In this document: piece after piece, positions 1-8,085 of the stretch
Numbering within the stretch: position 1 is the first letter of the stretch
Layout: each line of letters starts with the position of its first letter
NCBI GenBank assembly: GCA_011525385.1
Contig: WTGF01000022.1
Span: 1 to 42,538 of the forward strand
Source of the DNA: Chloroflexota bacterium
GTDB lineage: Bacteria; Chloroflexota; Anaerolineae; Aggregatilineales; Phototrophicaceae
DNA: 42,538 nucleotides
Direction: 5' to 3'
The notes under the pieces: model-generated
Databases searched by the model: none
What the model was told of the DNA's origin: nothing
What the model saw: the letters and a program-made list of their open reading frames with translations, nothing else
Translations under genes and position numbers: made by a program

Positions 1-49
1 GCATTGGGGGAAGGGGCCGGGGGATGGGGGTAGAAAAGGCGGCATTTGG
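1..49. repeat. Truncated G-rich intergenic repeat at the window edge
   Basis: The first ~50 bases (CATTGGGGG, GGGGCCGGGGG, TAGAAAAGGCGG, CATTTGG) match the right half of the inverted-repeat-bounded element at 16157-16270. The element is cut by the window edge. Positions 50-221, between it and the first gene, show no further feature that I can support. Confidence 0.6.
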
Positions 50-221
50 TCGGAGCACAGGACAAGCCTTTTCTAGGCGGCCCTGCGCTCTGCTTCAGAC
101 ACGGTATCACAACTGCTTGAAACTCAAATGAACAGACACGAATACGCCGCCACGCGCAAAACCGGCTTTCGACGAGCCAGCAATCGCTTCCTCCCGGCTC
201 GCTGACACCGCGCAGCCTATG

Positions 222-1517
222 CTAACCTGCTTCGTCCAGCGCCGCCTGCTGCTCGGCAATCATCTCCGGCGTGCAGTGCAAGCTATCCAGAATCGCGCCT
301 ACATCTTCTGTCCGTCTTTGCGAGGCGATGCCAGCCGTAAGCGCCGCCAAAATCTCCTCGGGCAAGTCCAAGTCCAACTCACCGCCACCGGCTTGGGCTT
401 CCGCAATTGCCTTGAGTACCAGTTGCACCGTTTCTTCATCCATGCCCAGCGACTCCAGGAACACAACTAAAGCCCGACCCGACATGCCACCGTCCCGCAG
501 CAGCAGATGAGCCCGCTCCATCAGCGCCGGCGTGAACTCGATGCCCTGCTCCGCCGCCGCATCCAGGTTGACACCGATGCTCAGCAGGTCGATCAGGCCG
601 ATTCCCGTGCTGGCGATATCCAACTCGCCATTCAAATGTCCGACTAGCATGGCGCCGAGCAAGCTGCCTTGCAGCGAGTTATGCCCGGCCCCCGCGCTAA
701 CAGTCGCGCCTAGAATGATCGTGTTCGATGTCGAATGAAACACGGGCAAACCGTTCTCGGTCGCGATCTGCATGATCGCTGGCAAGCCGCTCATGGTGAG
801 AAGATCTGATGGCAGAAGAAAGGCTTCCACGCCTTTGTCCACCAAAGCTTGACTTGCAATTATCAAATCCGAAATGCTGGAGACGGCGGCAACTTCCACG
901 GTCAAGCCCTGCGCTTCGCCCGCCGCCACGATCGCTTCCGCCCCAAGTCGTCCGCTCGCTTCCGACGAACTGTATATCGTCCCGAACACTTTGAGATCCG
1001 GATCCTGCAACAGCAGCAGCGGCACTATATCTTCATATAGCGTTACCGTCTCAATGCCAGAAACATGCGCCGGCTTGATGCAAGGCGCTTCCGCGATGCC
1101 CGCTTCGAAGGGATTGAATACCGCAGTGAACAGCACCACCGGCGGGTCATCCATGTCCTTCGTTATATTCACGGCCGCTTGCGCCGTCGGCGTCGACAAC
1201 ACAATCAGGGCGTCCGCGCCCCGATCCAAAGCATCTTCTACGATCGGGTTGACGGCGGCAAAATCAAAGTTGGCGTCGTTCCAATAAACGTTGATGTTCT
1301 CGCCCTCGAGGTTCTCTCTCGCATGGAGCATGGCGTGCTCCGCTTCAGTGACAAGCCCGGAGGCGAATAAGGTATCTACAACGGCATTTTCCATGTAGGT
1401 GAATGAAAAGAACGAACCGAAGCGCAACATGGCGATGGTGGGCTTGTCCTCGTCATGCCCCACGGCTACGCCCGCCATCAACAGCAAACTTAACAACATC
1501 AGAAGCAATTTGAACAT
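222..1517 (-). CDS. ABC transporter substrate-binding protein, ABC_sub_bind (DUF534/TrpX-like) family
   Basis: The 431-aa product has a Sec-type leader (hydrophobic residues about 3-20, MFKLLLMLLSLLLMAGVAVG). The mature part has a two-lobe periplasmic-binding-protein fold with text typical of ABC_sub_bind proteins: 'GADALIVLSTPTAQAAVN' near 85-105, 'DPPVVLFTAVFNPFEAG' and 'GLPVFHSTSNTIILGATVSAG'. Family members capture small solutes such as aromatic amino acids outside the membrane. The C-terminal ~100 residues (from about 330) form a helical extension that the core fold does not need. A GGGAG Shine-Dalgarno lies 7 nt before the ATG. No ABC permease or ATPase gene adjoins it, so it is a lone receptor here and its ligand is unknown. 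Confidence 0.8.
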   Translation of the reverse strand: MFKLLLMLLSLLLMAGVAVGHDEDKPTIAMLRFGSFFSFTYMENAVVDTLFASGLVTEAEHAMLHARENLEGENINVYWNDANFDFAAVNPIVEDALDRGADALIVLSTPTAQAAVNITKDMDDPPVVLFTAVFNPFEAGIAEAPCIKPAHVSGIETVTLYEDIVPLLLLQDPDLKVFGTIYSSSEASGRLGAEAIVAAGEAQGLTVEVAAVSSISDLIIASQALVDKGVEAFLLPSDLLTMSGLPAIMQIATENGLPVFHSTSNTIILGATVSAGAGHNSLQGSLLGAMLVGHLNGELDIASTGIGLIDLLSIGVNLDAAAEQGIEFTPALMERAHLLLRDGGMSGRALVVFLESLGMDEETVQLVLKAIAEAQAGGGELDLDLPEEILAALTAGIASQRRTEDVGAILDSLHCTPEMIAEQQAALDEAG

Positions 1518-1867
1518 GACGCTACTCCCATACCTTTATTTCTATTTTACCATACTACACTATTATATCATGGCCGCCTGCCAGATTGCGGACTTGCGGC
1601 TCTAAGGAGTAGTGCCTTGGGGTCGGCTGCAATAGAAAAAACAAAGAGTCAATTGCGAAAATTTCTGCGCCGAACCCGCGGTAGACCTAAACTATCACTG
1701 GACATGCGTCCGGTTCATAAAAGGCGCATTTGCTTTCCTACCCAACAAGGTATACTGCGGCACAGAATCGAATTCGCTTGATATTAGGTCGACACATTTC
1801 GCCACAAATGCACAAAAAACATGGAGACCAACTAAACCCCAGATTACTTCTCAGTAGGACCAACTAA

Positions 1868-1990
1868 GTTATGCAAATCCAATATAATAGTCGTCGGTAG
1901 GGACGTTTCGCCGAAGCGCCCGCAAAACATGCTCCTCCCTTGGTTTTCCTCTGTGTCCTCTGTGCCTCTGTGGTGAATTATCCTTGCCAG
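1868..1990 (+). repeat. Composite intergenic repeat (hairpin plus CTCTGTG block)
   Basis: The element runs from 'TTATGCAAATCC' through a hairpin arm pair (GTAGGGACGTTTCGCC / GAAGCGCCCGC, 1897-1923) to 'CTCTGTGCCTCTGTGGTGAA' (about 1958-1980). The same three parts recur in the same order at 13432-13532, 17497-17740 and 39966-40088. The rest of 1518-2071 is an AT-rich stretch (about 1538-1580) that probably holds the promoter of the 222-1517 gene; no coding signal is visible. Confidence 0.7.
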
Positions 1991-2071
1991 ACACACGACG
2001 TTTTACTTCTGTGTATCTATGGCTAGGATCGTCTGTTTCAACCGAACAGCATCTCCCAGACCGCAATCGAC

Positions 2072-3622
2072 TCAGTTGACAACAGCGCGATGGAAGTTGG
2101 TGCGGCCCGAAAAAGGATGCAGTTCCACGCCCGACACATGGCTCGCCATCACCATGAACGAGGCGTAGAAATAGGGCACGATGATCGGTCCCTCATCAAG
2201 GAACAGCCGCTGTATCTCCTTGTAGGCGGCCGCGCGCGCCTCTTCATCCAGGGCGGAACGCGTGAAATCGATCAGCGCATCGAGTCGCTCATCCTGCCAA
2301 TGCGATTCGTTCCAGGTCGCGTCGGATCGATAGGCCAGGTCCAGGTAAATCTGCGGCACTACTCGGTCGCCCCACCAGGTGACGCCCAGATCCACGTCCA
2401 GCCATTTCTGCACCCAGTAAGTGTTCTCTTCCTCCAATTGTATCTCCACGCGTATGCCCGCCTCCTCCCATTGAGCAGCCATCGCCTGCGCGAAATCCGG
2501 CATGCCGCCGCTGTTGGGCACGTGCAAAATCATATCCAGCCCATCGGGATAACCGGCTTCCGCCAACAAGGCGGCGGCCGCGGCCGGATCGCGCGCGGGC
2601 GGCTGCGCCTCTTCCAGGAAATAGCGCGCGAAGGACGGGCCAATCGGCGAATCTTTACCCAGCGCGCCAAATCCCAGTTGCACCCGCTCCCAAACCGCGC
2701 GCCGGTCCGTCGCCAGCTTGAAGGCTTTGCGCACGCGTATATCATCGCCGGGCGGACGATCGGCCCGGATCCGCGTCATGTGATGCGCGTTCGTCGGTAT
2801 GTCCAGCGTATTAAAGCGAAAATCTCCCGTGAAATTGAGGAAGCTAAAATTATCCAGCCGCAAGATGCCATCCGCTGTGCCACCCTGTACGGCGGCAATC
2901 GCCGCCTGCTGGTCATCAAAGAATATGAACTCCAGCCAGTCTATCGCCGGCGCGCCCCGCCAATAATGCTCATTGGCCCTCATGACCGCGCGGTCGCCCG
3001 CTATCAGCTCGTCCATAATGAAAGGACCGGTGCCGTTGAATACTTCGCCGGTGTTTTGCGCGCCCGCCTTGAGTATCACCAGCTTGTACTCCGTCAGTCG
3101 ATAAAGAAAATCGGGGTCGGGCGCTTCGAGACTAAAGACCACCGTATGATCGCCCAGGGCTTCAACCGACTCTATCGCCGCCAGGACATCAGCCATCGTG
3201 CCGCCCGCATCCAACTGCCACTCCATCGTCCATACCACATCGCGCGCGGTCATTGGACTGCCGTCATGAAAGACCGCGCCCTCCACCAGTTGCAGCGTAT
3301 ACTGTCTGCCATCCTTCGACCGTTCCCAGGCAGAGGCCAGGCAGGGCGCCAGCTTCGACGCGCTGTCCGTCTCAAACAAGTAGTCATAAAGCGCGTTCAG
3401 CACGGCGATTTCACTCATCCCGGATACGGAACGCGGATCAAGCTGCGCCGGCGTCAACCAGGCTATCCGCAAACTGCCGCCATCGCTGGCGCTGGCTGGG
3501 TTCAACCTTGGCGCGCGATCCAGCGTTACGGTACCCACCGCGCCCGCCACACCTGCCGAAAAGATCTGCAAAACCTGGCGTCGCGACAAACCAGTGCTTC
3601 TATCCCGCGAGAACCTTGGCAT
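2072..3622 (-). CDS. Tat-exported ABC substrate-binding protein, family 5 (SBP_bac_5; oligopeptide/dipeptide type)
   Basis: The 516-aa product starts at the second in-frame ATG, chosen because a GAGAGGTGACC Shine-Dalgarno sits just upstream; a start at 3658 would add 12 residues. The N-terminus carries a twin-arginine leader (LSRRQVLQIFSAGVAG) followed by an Ala-rich h-region, so it should be exported folded by Tat. The body shows SBP_bac_5 landmarks: 'LAPCLASAWERSKDGRQYTLQLVEGAVFHDGSPMTARDVVWTMEW' style text near 80-125, 'NGTGPFIMDEL' near 195, 'RKAFKLATDRRAVWERV' near 300 and 'EGPIIVPYF' near the C-terminus. No DppBCDF-like genes lie next to it, so partner and ligand (peptide, nickel, oligosaccharide) cannot be assigned. 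Confidence 0.85.
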   Translation of the reverse strand: MPRFSRDRSTGLSRRQVLQIFSAGVAGAVGTVTLDRAPRLNPASASDGGSLRIAWLTPAQLDPRSVSGMSEIAVLNALYDYLFETDSASKLAPCLASAWERSKDGRQYTLQLVEGAVFHDGSPMTARDVVWTMEWQLDAGGTMADVLAAIESVEALGDHTVVFSLEAPDPDFLYRLTEYKLVILKAGAQNTGEVFNGTGPFIMDELIAGDRAVMRANEHYWRGAPAIDWLEFIFFDDQQAAIAAVQGGTADGILRLDNFSFLNFTGDFRFNTLDIPTNAHHMTRIRADRPPGDDIRVRKAFKLATDRRAVWERVQLGFGALGKDSPIGPSFARYFLEEAQPPARDPAAAAALLAEAGYPDGLDMILHVPNSGGMPDFAQAMAAQWEEAGIRVEIQLEEENTYWVQKWLDVDLGVTWWGDRVVPQIYLDLAYRSDATWNESHWQDERLDALIDFTRSALDEEARAAAYKEIQRLFLDEGPIIVPYFYASFMVMASHVSGVELHPFSGRTNFHRAVVN

Positions 3623-3779
3623 ATGGTCACCTCTCTTCTCTACTCGTCTATTGCTCACGTAATGCTCGCGAACAAGTCGGCGCGCTTATACCTCATGCTA
3701 TAGCAAATGAAGATAATACCTAAACCCGGTCTACCAAAACCAGTCAATGTACCGACTTCGCTTGAAATCCAAATCAGCC

Positions 3780-4105
3780 GCATTCAGTTACACCACAAAG
3801 GCACGAAGGACATAAGGAAAAGGACTATTTCGCAAGCAAATCTCGGTGCTCTCGGTGTCCTCGGTGGTTAAGCTTTCCGTTTCAACCGAAATGGATACAC
3901 CCCCAGAATCCAGGGCAATCGCTTCAAAATCAATAACCGTCGAATGTCGCATAAATCTAAGGAAACGTAGGGGCGACCAATCTGGTCGCCCGATGCTACA
4001 GGGCTTTGCGCTTTCGGGCGACATGGTATGTCGCCCTGCATCGCCTCCATTTTGACAGGCTCGCGGTTAAATCTCGGTGTTCTCGGTGTCCTCGGTGGTT
4101 AAAAT
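3780..4105 (+). repeat. Cluster of intergenic repeats (two CTCGGTG blocks around a hairpin element)
   Basis: Two copies of the 'CTCGGTG...CCTCGGTGGTTAA' block (about 3841-3870 and 4073-4101) flank a GTAGGGGCGACC/GGTCGCCC hairpin (3967-3993) and a second palindrome (GGGCGACATGG / TGTCGCCCTGCA, about 4016-4041). Short reading frames here encode only the repeat and differ between copies. The remainder of 3660-4274 holds nothing else recognisable, apart from whatever promoter serves the 4275 gene. Confidence 0.65.
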
Positions 4106-4274
4106 AATTTGCAGCGATTGCCCTGCCCCAGTATCAGCTCTGTTTGACTTCAAGACGCTTATTGGCTATCCTCAAGCCCGGTCTCAGCCACCGACTTGGA
4201 GCGGAATTGGCTCTAATACACCTGCAACCGCGCACAAACCAGACCATGTCCGAACCCGATCGATTGAATAGCTG

Positions 4275-5474
4275 ATGTCGAATGTACCAGTGGTCGCAGC
4301 AGTCGGCGCCACGCCAGTCGCATCCGAACATCGCGGCTGCAACCTGCGCGACTTGATGGCGGAAGCCGTGCTTGATTGCCTCGCCGACGCCGGCATGGAC
4401 GATCTGTCGGCGGTCGAACACGGCTTGACCAGCTACGAGAGCGATCACTTCAACTTGGGGATGACGCTCGGCGCCATCCTGCACGATACCATCGGCATGA
4501 TCCCCAAACCCAATGTCCGTATCGAAGGCGGCGGCGCCACCGGCGCGCTGGCGCTGCGCGCGGCCTGGGCTCATATTCAGAGTGGCTTATGTGACTCCAT
4601 CCTGGTTTATGGCTGCGAGAAAAACGGACGCGGCGTCTCGTCGCGAACGGCGAATCAACTCTTCGCGCTCTCGGCCGACGTTGATTGGGAGATGATGGTT
4701 GGCGGCAGCTATACCGGCTTTTATGCCGCCATGATCCGCGCCCACATGGAGGCCTTTGGCACAAGCGAAGAGCAGTTTGCCCATGTCGCCGTGCGCAATC
4801 GGCATAACGCAGGCTTCAATCCCATCGCGCAAAAGCCCATGGACATCTCAATCAACGATGTCATGAATTCGCGTCCGGTCGCCGAACCATACAAACTATT
4901 CGACTGTAGTCTGCTGAGCGACGGCGCCGCTTGCATTTTGCTTTCTACAGAAGAATGGGCGCAGAAGCACTGCCCGGCATTTGACAGGCGAGCGCCGATC
5001 TATTTTGTGGCCACAGGCTGTGGCAGCGATACCATGCGCTTGGGCGACCGCTATCCCGAACTCACTAACTTCCGCGCTAAACGAAGGGCGGCGGCGCAGG
5101 CTTATGCCATGGCCAATATCAGCGATCCCATGCGAGAAATCGATGTCGCCGAACTATACGACAGCTACAGCGGCGTCGAGATCCAGGCGGTGGAAGACCT
5201 GGGATTCGTCAAGCGCGGTCAAGGTGGACCGAGCGTCGCCGGAGGCATCTTCGACCTTGATGGTGAATTGCCCGTAAACACCAGCGGCGGCTTGCTGGGT
5301 CGGGGCGCGCCGGTCGGCGCCACCGGCATCTTGCAGGCGATTGAAGTGATACAGCAGCTTTGGACTGCGGTTGATCCGCGGCGACAGGTGGCCAAGGCGC
5401 GGCGTGGTTTGACCGATACTCATGCCGGCATCGCCAGCATCAGCGTCGTTAACATATTCGAGCGGCGGGATTGA
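4275..5474 (+). CDS. Thiolase-superfamily protein lacking the catalytic residues (Ltp2/SCP2-thiolase-like; probable lyase/aldolase-type subunit)
   Basis: The 399-aa protein has the thiolase fold: the N-terminal domain motif 'EGGGATGALALR' (84-95), 'YGCEKNGRG' (112-120), and the C-terminal 'NTSGGLLGRGAPVGATG' (335-351). Three residues needed for Claisen chemistry are replaced. The nucleophile Cys of E-x-x-C-A-S-G is Gly87, the His of GHPxGATG is Ala345, and no Cys is present in the C-terminal 'HAGIASI' loop (383-389). Among known relatives, the steroid side-chain retro-aldolase Ltp2 also lacks the canonical pair and works with a DUF35 protein. A DUF35 gene lies 426 bp downstream on the same strand. 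I infer a thiolase-like aldolase or acyl-binding scaffold rather than an acetyltransferase. The tyrosine-rich 'AELYDSYSG' (292-300) is a candidate alternative active-site segment. Confidence 0.8.
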   Translation: MSNVPVVAAVGATPVASEHRGCNLRDLMAEAVLDCLADAGMDDLSAVEHGLTSYESDHFNLGMTLGAILHDTIGMIPKPNVRIEGGGATGALALRAAWAHIQSGLCDSILVYGCEKNGRGVSSRTANQLFALSADVDWEMMVGGSYTGFYAAMIRAHMEAFGTSEEQFAHVAVRNRHNAGFNPIAQKPMDISINDVMNSRPVAEPYKLFDCSLLSDGAACILLSTEEWAQKHCPAFDRRAPIYFVATGCGSDTMRLGDRYPELTNFRAKRRAAAQAYAMANISDPMREIDVAELYDSYSGVEIQAVEDLGFVKRGQGGPSVAGGIFDLDGELPVNTSGGLLGRGAPVGATGILQAIEVIQQLWTAVDPRRQVAKARRGLTDTHAGIASISVVNIFERRD

Positions 5475-5724
5475 GCATGCCGCCATGCCCTGCGCCGTCT
5501 CCGTCGACGCTGGCTGTCGGGCATTGGCGGAAAAAGCCGGCGCTTCCAAATTGCTCATCACTTATTTGGACTTACTAAAGAACACGTAGAGCAACAATAC
5601 GCTATGTATATTCTCTGTGCGCTGTTTACGTATAGCGCGTCGCTCATCCGACGAAAACGCCTACGATTTTGCGTGAGCAGGACAAACCGCTTCGCTGCCG
5701 CCGAGCGTTTCAATATAATCAAGG

Positions 5725-5850
5725 AAGTCATGCAAGAATACCAACTGCGACGACGAGTCACCCTTCCCCGATGCTTCGGGGTTTCCGCCCCCCGCTTAGC
5801 GGGGGGACCGAGGGGGGCAAGGGCCGGGGTTGGGGTAGAATGGCGACATC
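5725..5850 (+). repeat. G-rich hairpin repeat element
   Basis: The element begins with the half-site AAGTCATGCAA (5725-5735), the same terminal sequence as the element at 16157-16270. It contains CCCCGATGCTTCGGGG (5767-5782) and the near-perfect palindrome CCCCCCGCTTAGCGGGGGG (5788-5806). It fills the 426-bp gap between the thiolase-like and DUF35 genes. The hairpins could attenuate read-through, but there is no T-tract. Confidence 0.55.
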
Positions 5851-5900
5851 TCCGCATTCTCATTATGTACTCGGAACTACTTACCTTCGGAGACTGAATC

Positions 5901-6440
5901 TTGACCACGCCAAGTAAAGTAACAAGCAAAATCGATATCCGCCTGCCGCAGAGCGCAGCTGGGGGCGACGTCTGGGCGCAGTTCCGGGGGGTTGAGCGCA
6001 TCACCATGGAGCTGACGCAAAGCTACAAATACAGCCTGGGCAAGGTTTCGCGCTTCTTTATGGAATTGGAGAATGGGCGTTTTTTGGCCACGCGCTGTGA
6101 TGACTGTGGCAAGGTTTACACGCCCCCCCGTCCGCTATGCCCGAATTGTCTGTCGGTTGCGGACTGGGTAGAATTATCGGGCCAAGGGGTCGTGAAGACC
6201 TATTCTGTCTTGCACTTTTCGCCCGGCAGCAACGATGATGTAGAGGCGCTGGAAACACCTTATGTCCTGGCTTATGTTCTGCTTGATGGCGCCGACACGC
6301 TCTTCCCGCACTTGCTGAAGGCGCCGCCGGATCAAGTGCATTCGGGATTGCGCGTAAGAGTGGCCTACAGTGACGAACCGGTGCATCATCCCATTCATCT
6401 GATGTATTTTGTTCCAGTCGTGGAAAGGGAAAGGCGATGA
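5901..6440 (+). CDS. DUF35 protein: zinc-ribbon plus OB-fold (thiolase partner/acyl-CoA chaperone type)
   Basis: The 179-aa product has a rubredoxin-like zinc ribbon 'CDDCGKVYTPPRPLCPNC' (about 76-93), then an OB-fold domain ('GQGVVKTYSVLHFSP...YVLAYVLLDGADTLFPHLL'). This is the standard DUF35 arrangement. DUF35 proteins bind thiolases, HMG-CoA synthases or Ltp2-type aldolases and position the CoA substrate. The TTG start at 5901 has a GGAGA 7 nt upstream; an ATG at 6006 would give a 144-aa protein of more usual DUF35 length, so the start is uncertain. Its last codons overlap the start of dhaK (ATGA), so the two are translationally coupled. Confidence 0.85.
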   Translation: MTTPSKVTSKIDIRLPQSAAGGDVWAQFRGVERITMELTQSYKYSLGKVSRFFMELENGRFLATRCDDCGKVYTPPRPLCPNCLSVADWVELSGQGVVKTYSVLHFSPGSNDDVEALETPYVLAYVLLDGADTLFPHLLKAPPDQVHSGLRVRVAYSDEPVHHPIHLMYFVPVVERERR

Positions 6441-7447
6441 GCGCGCGGGTGCGTAAATTAATCAATCAGCCGGAAAATATCGTCAGCGACATGCTCGACG
6501 GCTTCTGCGCCGCTTACGGCGATATCCTGCGCTTGACCGACGAAGGCTTGGTAGCGCGAGCCACGCCCAAAGCGCCGGGCAAGGTCGCCTTGGTCATCGG
6601 CTGTGGCAGCGGCCACGAGCCGGCAATGATCGGCTGGATCGGCGAGGGCCTGTTCGACGTCAATATCGCGGGCGAGATCTTCACCGCGCCAGGACCCGAT
6701 CGCATCGTGCAGGGCATCAAGGCAGCCGATCGCGGCGCTGGCGTGTTGGTTTGCGTTTCACACCACGCCGGGGACTTGCTCAATGCCGAGCTGGCGCTGG
6801 AACTCTGCCAGATGGAAGGCCTGTCAAATGTCGATATGGTAGTGCTTTATGACGATATCTCCAGCGCGCCCAAAGGACGGGAGCCGGAACGCCGCGGCAC
6901 CGCCGGGCTCTTTTTTGTCTGGAAGATGCTGGGCGCCTTCTGCGAGGGAGATGGCGATCTGGCTGCCGCGAAAGCCCTGGCGGAAAAAGTCCGTGACAAC
7001 ACGCGCAGCCTGGCCATGTCATTGAGTTCCTGTGCCAGCCCGGTCACCGGCCAAGTCATGTTCGAGATGCCCGAAGACGAGATGGAAATCGGCATGGGCC
7101 TACATGGCGAAATGGGTATGGGACGGCAAAAGGCCTTGGGCGCCCGCGAGACCATCGACCTGATGCTGCCGCCCATCCTGGAAGACCTGCCGTTCCAAGC
7201 GGGAGACGAAGTGCTCGTGCTGCTCAACAACAGTGGCAGCATGACCCTGATGGAGCTCTTCATCTTGTACAAGCGCGTCGCTGAAAAACTGGCGGAAGCC
7301 GGCATCAACGTCTACAAATCCTGGATCGGTCCCTATGCCACCACGCAGGAAATGGCCGGTTTCGCGCTCTCGCTCTGCCGCGTCGACGACCAACTGAAAG
7401 CCTTGTGGGATGCGCCGGCCAACGGCGCCTATATGAAACAACTATGA
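6437..7447 (+). CDS. dhaK: Dihydroxyacetone kinase-type subunit DhaK
   Basis: The 336-aa protein matches full-length DhaK. It has the substrate-loop 'GCGSGHEP' (55-62; His60 corresponds to E. coli His56), 'SHHAGDLLN' (108-116; Asp113 corresponds to Asp109) and 'GLHGEMGMGR' (221-230; His223 corresponds to the covalent substrate-binding His218). DhaK holds dihydroxyacetone or another short ketose as a hemiaminal while DhaL transfers phosphate. No DhaM gene is present, so the donor is either ATP or a PTS relay encoded elsewhere. Related DhaK/DhaL pairs act on erythrulose and branched ketoses, so the substrate need not be dihydroxyacetone. Start and stop overlap both neighbours (ATGA at 6437 and 7444). 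Confidence 0.92.
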   Translation: MSARVRKLINQPENIVSDMLDGFCAAYGDILRLTDEGLVARATPKAPGKVALVIGCGSGHEPAMIGWIGEGLFDVNIAGEIFTAPGPDRIVQGIKAADRGAGVLVCVSHHAGDLLNAELALELCQMEGLSNVDMVVLYDDISSAPKGREPERRGTAGLFFVWKMLGAFCEGDGDLAAAKALAEKVRDNTRSLAMSLSSCASPVTGQVMFEMPEDEMEIGMGLHGEMGMGRQKALGARETIDLMLPPILEDLPFQAGDEVLVLLNNSGSMTLMELFILYKRVAEKLAEAGINVYKSWIGPYATTQEMAGFALSLCRVDDQLKALWDAPANGAYMKQL

Positions 7448-8085
7448 GCGAAATCGGATCCGACAACTTGAAGGCCATGCTGCTGGCCATTGCCGGACGC
7501 ATTGCCGATAGTCGAGAGCAGTTGAATCGTCTGGACGCCGCCCTGGGCGACGGCGATCATGGCGCCAGCATCAGCGCCGCATTCGCAAAGGCGGTTGCTC
7601 AAGTCGCGGACTTGCGCGCCCCCAAGCCAAGCGAGATCTGGTTGACGACGGCGCAGTCCTTGATGAACGGCATGGGCGGGGCATCGGGCGCCCTTTTTGG
7701 TACGCTCTTCCTGAAAGGCGTCGCGGCCATCCACGGCAAAGAGCGCCTGGTCAAAGCTGATCTGAACAAATTGTGGGCTGCGAGTTTGGCCGGCGTCAAA
7801 GCGCGCGGCAAGGCGGAGATCGGCGATAAAACCATGGTGGACGCCCTGGAGCCGGCAGTGCTGGCCTTTGCCGCCAATGACAATATCGCGGATGCCTGGG
7901 CTGCGGCTGCGGAAGCAGCGAGCAATGGCGCTGAATCAACGGTAGAACTGATCGCGCGCCAAGGTCGGGCCAAGTACCTGGGCGAACGCGGCATTGGCCA
8001 TCAAGATCCGGGCGCGACGACCATCGCGCTGATGTTTGAGGCCCTGGACAGCTATTGGAGGGAAATGACGAATGGCAAAACATAA
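7444..8085 (+). CDS. dhaL: Dihydroxyacetone kinase-type subunit DhaL
   Basis: The 213-aa protein starts at the ATG that overlaps the dhaK stop (ATGA). The Mg-nucleotide loop 'LDAALGDGDHG' (30-40) has the conserved Asp31, Asp35 and Asp37. 'MNGMGGASGALFGTLF' and the C-terminal 'GRAKYLGERGIGHQDPGATT' are also typical of DhaL. It supplies the phosphoryl group to the ketose held by DhaK in the cytoplasm. The stop lies 14 nt inside the following isomerase gene, indicating one transcript and coupled translation. Confidence 0.92.
   Translation: MSEIGSDNLKAMLLAIAGRIADSREQLNRLDAALGDGDHGASISAAFAKAVAQVADLRAPKPSEIWLTTAQSLMNGMGGASGALFGTLFLKGVAAIHGKERLVKADLNKLWAASLAGVKARGKAEIGDKTMVDALEPAVLAFAANDNIADAWAAAAEAASNGAESTVELIARQGRAKYLGERGIGHQDPGATTIALMFEALDSYWREMTNGKT

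Noticed and set aside
1869..2066. Small reading frame in the repeat upstream of the first genes
   Set aside because: It lies wholly inside a composite intergenic repeat; equivalent repeats elsewhere do not keep the frame.
2090..3703. 537-codon plus-strand frame opposite the Tat binding protein
   Set aside because: Arg/His-rich composition typical of antisense translation in G+C-rich DNA; the minus frame has a Tat leader and SBP_bac_5 motifs.
5604..5917. Overlapping plus-strand frames between the thiolase-like and DUF35 genes
   Set aside because: They cover the G-rich hairpin repeat element and show no domain or start signal.
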